Assembly (NCBI GenBank): GCA_900547835.1
Contig: URIJ01000065.1
Coordinates: 1 to 10,306, forward strand
DNA length: 10,306 nt
Direction: 5' to 3'
DNA from: an uncultured Collinsella sp.
GTDB lineage: Bacteria; Actinomycetota; Coriobacteriia; Coriobacteriales; Coriobacteriaceae
Each line of letters starts with the position of its first letter. Within the stretch, counting starts at the first letter, position 1. A program made the translations under genes and the position numbers. Under the pieces are notes generated by a model. That model was not told the origin of the DNA, searched no databases, and saw nothing but the letters and a program-made list of their open reading frames with translations. Below are positions 1-7,428 of the stretch, in pieces.

Positions 1-14
1 GTAGGTGCTTCTAA

Positions 15-1829
15 ATGTACTGTCGACTTCTTCTCAAACTAATCCTAAGAGACAAGGCCGTATGGATTTGTACGCTCGTTCTCGCTGCAGCCTTTTCCGT
101 CCCCATTGCGTTCAATTCACCCATCTACGGGCCCTTCTTTATGAAACAGGGCATGCAGGGCTTTGTCGACGCATTCAATACGCGCGCGCCCCAGGCCAGC
201 GGCACAGACCTATCGCCAGAGCAGCAAGTCGACGCGGAGCTTGCAAGATACGCGAACGCCGCCCTCGCCGCCCAAACCGACGCCGCCTTTCTCGACTCTG
301 CCGAGAGCTACTACGCGCTCATGGACGAGGGCTTCCAATCCGGGTCCATCGTGGGGGACCAGGAGACCAATGACGCAGAGCTCGCATATTGCCGCGCCCT
401 GAGCAGCTCCGGCATCGCGGATATCCCGGCCTCCGCAAACGACCTGCCGTTCCTCTCCTTCCTGCCCTACGCCATTGCCACGGCGCCGTCCTTCCTTCCC
501 TTCATCCCCTTCCTTCTCTCGTCGATACTCGTGCTCGGCGCCACAAGGCCCGGGACCCCGGCGGCAAAGGCGCCCGTGCCCAAATTCCGGCGCCTTATCC
601 AAACCGTGTTTTCGATAATCGCCGCGGGGACCGCGATGCTCCTCGCCGGCCTCGCACCCGGGGGCATTTACGCCTTGGCCCTAAACGGCTTCGGGCAAAT
701 TGGGTACCCGATCGCCTTCTTCCATGACGGCGCGCTTACCACCACGACTGCGGGAAACGTCTTCACAGCCCTGCTTATCGCGCTTCTTGCGGGCGGAACC
801 TTGATATCCGTTTGCTCCGCCGTCCTATCGACCGCAACGAGGCGCGTCCTCGCGGGCCCCCTTACCTCCGCGCTGCTTGTCGCGGCCCCGGCATTCCCGT
901 TACTGTCCGATTCGGCACTGGAGCATAATGCCGTGCTCGGGCTCCTGCCACTGCCCGTATTCTCGCCTATCGAGGCAACGGGTTACGTAGGATGCTTCCC
1001 GACAGAATTCATTGGCTCCGGTTCGGGCAGCGCATCGATGCTTGCCGTGGCCCTGGCATACGTCGCGGTCCTTCTTACGGTCGGCGCCGTTGCGACACGT
1101 TCCCCCAAACAGCCTGGACCCGCGAAAAAGCACCATGGGCTCGAGCTTCTAGACGCGAGCGTGGGATACGGAAGCACGACGATACTTTCAATCGGGTCGC
1201 TTTTCCTGAGCCCGGGAACGGCGGCGGGCCTCGTTGCTCCCAACGGCTCGGGGAAAACCACCCTTCTTGAAGCGCTGTCGGGCCAATTTCCCACCCGCAT
1301 CCGCTCGGGAAGCCTGGCGGCAGACGGAATCTGCCAACGTCGATCAGCCGAATTTGCAGAACTCGTCTACCTGAGCTCTTCGGGCAGCGCGGATCTCTAT
1401 CCCACGCTATCGGCCATCGAGCACCTTGCTTTCGTTAGGGAGGCGTGGAAATCGGCCGCCGACATCGACTCGCTCTGCGACTCCCTCGGAATCTCCCCAT
1501 ATCTCGACAAGCCGACCCGTAAACTCTCGACAGGAATGAAGCAGCAGGTAAAGCTTGCCATGGCGATAGCGACCGATTGCCCGTACCTCATCCTCGATGA
1601 ACCGCTGAACGGCCTCGATCCGGGAAAACGGAAAACCTCCTGCGACGCGATGCGCAGCGAGGTGGCGCGGGGACGCAGCGTGCTCATTTCAAGCCATCTG
1701 CTCGACGACCTGGCAGACCTCACCGACTCGTTCTACTTCATCGAGGCCGGCACGCTCGTGGAAAAGATCAAGTCGTCCTCGCAGACGCTCAAGCAGGAAT
1801 ACCTCGATACATACGAGGAAGGTGAATGA
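15..1829 (+). CDS. Fused ABC transporter: ABC-2-like permease plus ATPase in one chain
   Basis: Predicted 604-residue inner-membrane half-transporter that would export a substrate using ATP. Seen: a hydrophobic helix at about 15-33, a soluble loop of about 110 residues (34-145), then hydrophobic segments at about 147-175, 197-223, 249-271, 281-297 and 338-361. A C-terminal ABC ATPase follows (about 375-604) with Walker A APNGSGKTT (408-416, Lys414), signature LSTGMK (504-509), Walker B/catalytic DE (528-529), D-loop LNGLD (531-535) and H-loop His561. The one-helix, ectodomain, five-helix layout is typical of ABC-2-type permeases. Odd: the first Walker A Gly is Ala408, and the usual Q-loop Gln (YLPQ-like) is a Ser near 455. 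The start is firm, because an in-frame TAA at 12-14 abuts the ATG and AGGTG lies at 3-7. The gene is followed one base later by a small secreted protein, its possible substrate or partner. The substrate is unknown. Anything further upstream is cut off by the window edge. Confidence 0.85.
   Translation: MYCRLLLKLILRDKAVWICTLVLAAAFSVPIAFNSPIYGPFFMKQGMQGFVDAFNTRAPQASGTDLSPEQQVDAELARYANAALAAQTDAAFLDSAESYYALMDEGFQSGSIVGDQETNDAELAYCRALSSSGIADIPASANDLPFLSFLPYAIATAPSFLPFIPFLLSSILVLGATRPGTPAAKAPVPKFRRLIQTVFSIIAAGTAMLLAGLAPGGIYALALNGFGQIGYPIAFFHDGALTTTTAGNVFTALLIALLAGGTLISVCSAVLSTATRRVLAGPLTSALLVAAPAFPLLSDSALEHNAVLGLLPLPVFSPIEATGYVGCFPTEFIGSGSGSASMLAVALAYVAVLLTVGAVATRSPKQPGPAKKHHGLELLDASVGYGSTTILSIGSLFLSPGTAAGLVAPNGSGKTTLLEALSGQFPTRIRSGSLAADGICQRRSAEFAELVYLSSSGSADLYPTLSAIEHLAFVREAWKSAADIDSLCDSLGISPYLDKPTRKLSTGMKQQVKLAMAIATDCPYLILDEPLNGLDPGKRKTSCDAMRSEVARGRSVLISSHLLDDLADLTDSFYFIEAGTLVEKIKSSSQTLKQEYLDTYEEGE
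1815..1823 (+). promoter_or_regulatory. Ribosome binding site that fixes the start of the small exported protein
   Basis: GAGGAAGGT lies inside the end of the ABC gene. It is 7-9 bases before ATG 1831 but overlaps the alternative GTG at 1822, so it supports ATG 1831 as the start. Confidence 0.7.
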
Positions 1830-1830
1830 C

Positions 1831-2175
1831 ATGAAACTATTTGAACAGCTGAAGTCCAACGCGTCGCGCATGGCTGTCTACGCCATCCTCGTGGCAACGG
1901 CTTTATGCGGAATCGCGGCACCCGTCTATGCGCTCAACGGAGAGAAAGGCGATGTCGAACCCGCGTACATGGCTTCGACGGTTAAAGACCGGTACAAAGC
2001 CTTCTCTGGAGACACGTTTTACGTAGCAGAGTACGACACGACCTACCGTCAGCTTCGCTACAACAAGGGCTACGACTATCTAGGCGCAGAGGCAATCAGC
2101 TATACGTCGGGTTGGTACCGCTCCAACTATGGACACATAACCCAGTTCAAGTGTAACTACCGTGTGTACAACTAA
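1831..2175 (+). CDS. Small exported tyrosine-rich protein, family not recognised
   Basis: A 114-residue protein of unknown function. Residues 1-34 look like a Sec signal peptide: basic residues at K2, K8 and R13, a hydrophobic core at about 14-30, and cleavage predicted after VYA34. The mature part of about 80 residues has 13 tyrosines, no further membrane helix, a single cysteine (Cys108) and ends in an aromatic/basic tail (NYRVYN). It begins one base after the stop of the fused ABC transporter, and a strong terminator lies 14 bases after its own stop, so the two form an operon. This arrangement (small secreted peptide plus ABC exporter) recalls bacteriocin or signalling-peptide cassettes such as lactococcin 972-type clusters. 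However, I do not see that family's mature motif, so this is only an analogy. Alternatives are a surface or accessory subunit of the transporter. It is real as a coding region: good RBS, signal peptide and operon position. Confidence 0.7.
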   Translation: MKLFEQLKSNASRMAVYAILVATALCGIAAPVYALNGEKGDVEPAYMASTVKDRYKAFSGDTFYVAEYDTTYRQLRYNKGYDYLGAEAISYTSGWYRSNYGHITQFKCNYRVYN

Positions 2176-2189
2176 AGCAACCGGCCGGG

Positions 2190-2224
2190 ACGAGGGGTGA
2201 CGCAAAAGCGTCGCCCCCGTTTTT
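2190..2224 (+). terminator. Rho-independent terminator of the ABC/small-protein operon
   Basis: Left arm 2190-2203 and right arm 2208-2220 pair over 13 bp (one bulged A and one G-T type pair) around an AAAA loop, followed by TTTTT (2220-2224). It lies 14 bases past the small-protein stop. Confidence 0.9.
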
Positions 2225-2233
2225 AACCATGTC

Positions 2234-2252
2234 AACTGAACCTAGTTCAGTT
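2234..2252. repeat. Short perfect inverted repeat, possible operator or hairpin
   Basis: AACTGAA and TTCAGTT (7 bp) flank a CCTAG centre. The dyad lies 10 bases after the upstream operon's terminator. It could be a DNA-binding site or a weak hairpin. No promoter can be assigned to it with confidence. Confidence 0.4.
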
Positions 2253-2315
2253 TGGTTGATTTCCGATCTCAGCCGAACACATTGAGCGGAAAGGCCGTTC
2301 CCGCAGTCAGTCGAA

Positions 2316-2354
2316 CGTCCCCGGGGCCCTTCTCAGGCCCCGGGGACGGCATTT
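2316..2354 (+). terminator. 13-bp GC-rich hairpin with short T-run, possible orphan terminator
   Basis: Positions 2316-2328 pair perfectly with 2336-2348 around a 7-base loop, then GCATTTT follows. The T-run is short (four) and sits three bases from the stem, so it is weaker than the others in the window. The upstream operon already has its own terminator at 2190-2224. This one is therefore either a backup or the end of an unrecognised short transcript from 2225-2315. Confidence 0.5.
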
Positions 2355-2428
2355 TCCCAGTTGAAGGAACGGTGGAGATGTGTTTCGATGGGTCAGATTC
2401 GTGTCGTTCCGAAAAGACCGTGAACCTT

Positions 2429-2457
2429 TTGTGGGACGCGCGGCGCCGTGGTACCAT
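2429..2457 (+). promoter_or_regulatory. Candidate promoter of rpmE
   Basis: TTGTGG (-35-like, 2429-2434) and TACCAT (-10-like, 2452-2457) are separated by exactly 17 bases. The -10 matches four of six consensus bases, the -35 only three. The predicted transcript would start near 2464 and include the two leader hairpins. The position is right, but the match is only moderate. Confidence 0.45.
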
Positions 2458-2463
2458 AGCCGA

Positions 2464-2541
2464 GTTTGTTGTCTTGGTCGGAAACCAAGACGCCTTATGC
2501 GCTGATCGGTAACCAGCGCCTGACCAATAAGGAGTCCTACC
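2464..2541 (+). ncRNA. rpmE 5' leader with two similar hairpins, candidate L31 ribosomal-protein leader
   Basis: Seen: hairpin 1 pairs 2471-2477 with 2485-2491 (7 bp, loop TCGGAAA). Hairpin 2 pairs 2499-2504 with 2514-2519 (6 bp, loop ATCGGTAAC). The loop regions share TCGGNAACCA. TTGGTC (2474-2479, in hairpin 1) is also complementary to GACCAA (2522-2527), which ends one base before the AAGGAG Shine-Dalgarno (2529-2534), so two exclusive folds are possible. Known: bL31 genes in several bacterial groups, including coriobacteria, have structured leaders thought to bind bL31 for feedback control. Inference: this is such a leader. I cannot compare it with the covariance model. Confidence 0.6.
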
Positions 2542-2967
2542 ATGAAGCAGGGTATCCATCCCCAGTATGTCGAGTGCACGGTGACGTGCTCCTGCGGCAA
2601 CACCTTCAAGACGCACGCTACCGTGTCCGAGATGAAGGTCGAGCTTTGCAACGAGTGCCACCCGTTCTACACCGGCCAGCAGAAGTTCGTCGACACCGGT
2701 GGACGCGTCCAGCGCTTCGCCGACAAGTTCGGTGGCGCCGCTGCCGCCCAGCTCAAGAAGGCTGAGGAGGCCAAGGCTGCCAAGGCCGCCAAGGCTGCTG
2801 AGGCCGAGGCCGCTCGCAAGGCCGCCGCTGAGGCTAAGGCTGCCGAGAAGGCTAAGCGTGCCGCTAAGTTCGCCGAGGAGGCTGCTAAGCAGGCCGCCGA
2901 GGCTCCCGCAGAGGCTCCCGTCGAGGAGGCCGCTGCCGAGGCCGAGACCACCGAGGCTGCTGAGTAA
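2542..2967 (+). CDS. rpmE: Large-subunit ribosomal protein bL31 (zinc form) with long Ala-rich C-terminal tail
   Basis: bL31 binds the central protuberance of the 50S subunit and helps bridge the subunits. Residues 1-65 are a standard zinc-type bL31: MKQGIHPQY start, Cys16-X-Cys18, Cys36-X2-Cys39 as zinc ligands, then HPFYTGQQKFVDTGGRVQRF. Typical bL31 proteins are about 65-90 residues, whereas this one has 141. The extra 75 residues are low-complexity: about 66-115 is Ala/Lys/Glu (probably helical and basic to mixed), and about 116-141 is acidic with AEAPAEAP-type repeats. Codon use in the tail (GCC/GCT, AAG, GAG) is the same as in the core, so the tail is native, not a frameshift product. 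The start is fixed by AAGGAG at 2529-2534, 7 bases before ATG. A strong terminator follows, so the gene is monocistronic. Control is probably through its leader. Confidence 0.97.
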   Translation: MKQGIHPQYVECTVTCSCGNTFKTHATVSEMKVELCNECHPFYTGQQKFVDTGGRVQRFADKFGGAAAAQLKKAEEAKAAKAAKAAEAEAARKAAAEAKAAEKAKRAAKFAEEAAKQAAEAPAEAPVEEAAAEAETTEAAE

Positions 2968-3001
2968 ATAGCTCGCTGAGCAAACACTCGCATTCATGGC
3001 T

Positions 3002-3038
3002 AAAGGGCCGCGTATCCATTTGGGTGCGCGGCCCTTTT
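3002..3038 (+). terminator. Strong rho-independent terminator of rpmE
   Basis: Positions 3002-3017 pair with 3022-3037 over 16 bp (two G-T type pairs) around an ATTT loop. The core is GGGCCGCG/CGCGGCCC, flanked by AAA/TTTT. It may also work from the other strand because A residues precede the stem. Confidence 0.92.
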
Positions 3039-3043
3039 CCTTT

Positions 3044-3113
3044 ATTGGTGCAAACGAACCTGTCTCCATGGCACCAGATTGGTACGAAGGGGACGGATTG
3101 GTTTGCGCCAAAT
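3044..3113. repeat. 67-nt imperfect palindrome, REP/MITE-like intergenic element
   Basis: Nested pairing runs along the whole element. TTGGTGCAAAC (3045-3055) pairs with GTTTGCGCCAA (3101-3111, one wobble). 3057-3058 pair with 3098-3099. CTGTCTCC (3060-3067) pairs with GGGGACGG (3089-3096). ACCA (3073-3076) pairs with TGGT (3080-3083) at the tip. No T-run follows, so it is not an ordinary terminator. Its size and position between two genes suit a REP or miniature inverted-repeat element. Copy number elsewhere cannot be seen from this window. Confidence 0.55.
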
Positions 3114-3144
3114 GGCAGAGAGACAGCGTTTTCCCAGATAAAAG

Positions 3145-3175
3145 CTGCCAAATTAAACCAGCCCCTTTTTGGCAG
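3145..3175. repeat. 8-bp hairpin, possible degenerate second copy of the palindromic element
   Basis: CTGCCAAA (3145-3152) pairs with TTTGGCAG (3168-3175) around a 15-base loop. The loop side shares an AACC-NN-CYCC-TTGGCA-like order with AACCTGTCTCCATGGCA at 3057-3073, which suggests a related but decayed unit. Confidence 0.35.
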
Positions 3176-3240
3176 GTTGGTCATAGTTATTACGTGGCGG
3201 TCGAGGTCGACCGTATAGGCCGCGCCTTGTTTGGCTAAAG

Positions 3241-3246
3241 TACAAT
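3241..3246 (+). promoter_or_regulatory. Possible -10 element for secA
   Basis: TACAAT matches five of six bases of the -10 consensus and lies 62 bases before the chosen secA start. No good -35 is found 16-18 bases upstream, and there is no extended -10, so this is weak. Confidence 0.3.
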
Positions 3247-3260
3247 CATCTGTGTTTAAC

Positions 3261-3287
3261 TCGCCCGCAGCTGCACGGCGTGGGCGA
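3261..3287 (+). promoter_or_regulatory. Small hairpin in the secA leader
   Basis: TCGCCC (3261-3266) pairs with GGGCGA (3282-3287), with a GCAGCTGC palindrome in the loop. It ends eight bases before the secA ribosome binding site. It overlaps the alternative ATG at 3287, which argues against that start. Whether it regulates secA is unknown. Confidence 0.3.
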
Positions 3288-3294
3288 TGGCCAA

Positions 3295-3301
3295 AAAGGA
3301 A
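3295..3301 (+). promoter_or_regulatory. Ribosome binding site that decides the secA start
   Basis: AAAGGAA is 6-7 bases before ATG 3308. The in-frame ATG at 3287 has only a weak GGGCG upstream, so 3308 is preferred. Confidence 0.7.
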
Positions 3302-3307
3302 AACCAC

Positions 3308-6114
<2,807 letters not shown>

Positions 6115-6115
<1 letters not shown>

Positions 6116-7263
6116 TGGCTGAGGCTTTAGAGGTAACGCCCGCCGAGCTGGACGCGTTTGCGGACCGGCTCGGTGAGGTTGAGTCGTACCTCCATTTGGA
6201 CGAGAAGCGCACCCGCGTAACGGAGCTCGAGGCCAAAAGCGTCGCCCCGGGCTTTTGGGACGACGCCGATGCCGCTCGCGCCACGATGGAGGAGATCGCG
6301 CGCACCAAGGAAGATATCGCTGCCGTGGACACCGCGCGCGGCGAGCTTTCCGATGCCCGCGCCGCGCTGGAGCTTGCCGAGGAGATGGGGGATGACCCCG
6401 ACGCCGTCGCCCTTCGCGAGGAGGCTACAGCCACGGCTGAGCGCCTGGCCCGTGCCATCGATGAGCTTGAGCTTTCGAGCTGGTTTACCGGTGAGTTCGA
6501 TCACGGCGATGCCATTGTGACCATCAAGCCCGGACAGGGTGGTCTGGAGGCCCAGGACTGGACCTTCATGCTCTTTAAGATGTACATGAAGTACTGCCAG
6601 CGTCGCGGCTGGAAGGTCACCATCAACGACTGTCCCGCAGCCGAGGTCATCGGCATCGACCGCGCGACCTTTACCGTCGAGGGCAAGGACGCATTTGGCA
6701 TGCTGCGCGCCGAGGCCGGCGTCCACCGCTTGGTTCGCATTAGCCCCACCGACGACAAGAAGCGCCGCCAGACCACGTTTGCCGGTGTCGAGGTCATTCC
6801 CGTGCTACCCGATGATATCGACATCGAAATCAGTCCCGATGACATCCGCGTGGACGTGTACCACGCGAGCGGCCCGGGCGGTCAGGGCGTCAACACCACC
6901 GACTCCGCCGTGCGCGTGACGCATTTCCCCAGCGGCATTGTGGTTACCTGCCAAAACGAGCGCAGCCAGATCCAGAACAAGGCCGCGTGCATGCAGATCC
7001 TCAAGGCTCGCCTGTACGAGATTGAGCTCGAGAAGCGTGCCGAGGCCCTGGACGAGATTCGCGGACCCAAGACCACGATTGGTTTTGGCAACCAGATCCG
7101 CAGCTACGTGCTCTACCCGTACCAGATGGTTAAGGACCTGCGTACGGGCGTGGAGACCAGCAACGTCGAGGCCGTTCTTGACGATGGCGATTTGGATCCG
7201 TTTGTGATTGGCTATCACCGTTGGGCTACCGGCAACGCCGATGTAGAAGGCTCGGAGATCTAA
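6115..7263 (+). CDS. prfB: Peptide chain release factor 2 (RF2) with Ser-Pro-Thr in place of Ser-Pro-Phe
   Basis: RF2 reads UAA and UGA in the ribosomal A site and triggers peptide release; 382 residues, the normal length. Seen: helical domain 1 to about 130, GLEAQDW at the start of domain 2, stop-reading loop SPT at 210-212 within VHRLVRISPT, followed by RRQTTF, and catalytic GPGGQGVN with GGQ at 255-257. FGNQIRSYV and DLRTGVET follow near the C terminus, as in RF2 rather than RF1. Odd: the RF2-specific tripeptide is normally SPF, but codon ACC (6748-6750) gives Thr, the residue RF1 has at that place (PxT). The frame is open throughout, with no in-frame TGA and no CTT-TGA slip site near codon 25, so the autoregulatory +1 frameshift is absent, which is common in actinobacteria. 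AGGAA at 6104-6108 serves the start. The ATG shares one base with the secA TAA, which favours coupled translation. Confidence 0.97.
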
Positions 7264-7324
7264 AACATCGGGCGGCTTCAAGCCGATGCTAAGCCCAACG
7301 GTTGGACGGGTTTGTATTCGGAAT

Positions 7325-7348
7325 AAACCCTGCGCAGGGGTGGTTTTT
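7325..7348 (+). terminator. Weak terminator-like element after prfB
   Basis: The perfect palindrome CCCTGCGCAGGG (7328-7339), with outer AAACC/GGTTT complementarity, ends in TTTTT (7344-7348), 62 bases past the prfB stop. The tight centre forces a small loop, so the fold is uncertain. Upstream, CATCGG (7266-7271) and CCGATG (7283-7288) form another small hairpin. Confidence 0.35.
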
Positions 7349-7387
7349 GTCCGGCGAATCGGTAGAATCGAATACAAGAAGAAGTTC

Positions 7388-7416
7388 AAAGCGCATCCGA
7401 TGGGGTGCGCTTTTTT
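7388..7416 (+). terminator. Strong intrinsic terminator immediately before the YitT-family gene
   Basis: AAAGCGCATCC (7388-7398) pairs with GGGTGCGCTTT (7403-7413) over 11 bp around a GATG loop, followed by six T (7411-7416). The next base begins the ribosome binding site of the YitT-family gene. It either ends readthrough from secA-prfB or acts as an attenuator for the downstream gene. Confidence 0.85.
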
Positions 7417-7424
7417 GAGGGAGG
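7417..7424 (+). promoter_or_regulatory. Ribosome binding site that decides the start of the YitT-family gene
   Basis: GAGGGAGG lies directly after the terminator T-run and 4-5 bases before ATG 7429. The in-frame GTG at 7405 lies inside the terminator stem and has no ribosome binding site. Confidence 0.7.
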
Positions 7425-7428
7425 CAGC

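Larger units (their letters stand above)
2176..2541. other. 366-base intergenic region between the ABC cassette and rpmE
   Basis: No convincing gene. In order it contains the ABC-operon terminator, a 7-bp inverted repeat (2234-2252), a small hairpin (about 2286-2304), a 13-bp GC-rich hairpin followed by TTTT (2316-2354), a largely featureless stretch (2360-2428), a promoter candidate and the rpmE leader. Each supported element is listed separately. Open frames here are short or run into rpmE in the wrong frame, and they lack a ribosome binding site. Confidence 0.75.
2968..3307. other. 340-base intergenic region between rpmE and secA
   Basis: No gene supported. It contains the rpmE terminator (3002-3038), a long imperfect palindrome (3044-3113), a second hairpin (3145-3175), a possible -10 element (3241-3246) and a small hairpin just before secA (3261-3287). 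I see no SecM-like arrest peptide upstream of secA: the short frames here lack a start with a ribosome binding site. Confidence 0.7.

Noticed and set aside
1822..2175. GTG at 1822 as start of the small exported protein
   Set aside because: It lies inside the ribosome binding site and the end of the ABC gene. ATG 1831 has the correct spacing and gives a cleaner signal peptide.
1831..2175. Lactococcin 972 family bacteriocin
   Set aside because: Context and size are suggestive, but the mature sequence lacks the Trp/Tyr/His pattern and the AYY-type ending I expect for that family, so I did not assign it.
2269..3111. Long minus-strand open frame across rpmE
   Set aside because: It arises from the low-complexity Ala-rich tail of rpmE read backwards (Ser/Leu/Gly repeats) and crosses a terminator and the rpmE leader.
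3114..3307. SecM-like arrest peptide regulating secA
   Set aside because: Short frames upstream of secA have no credible start site, signal peptide or Pro-ended arrest motif.
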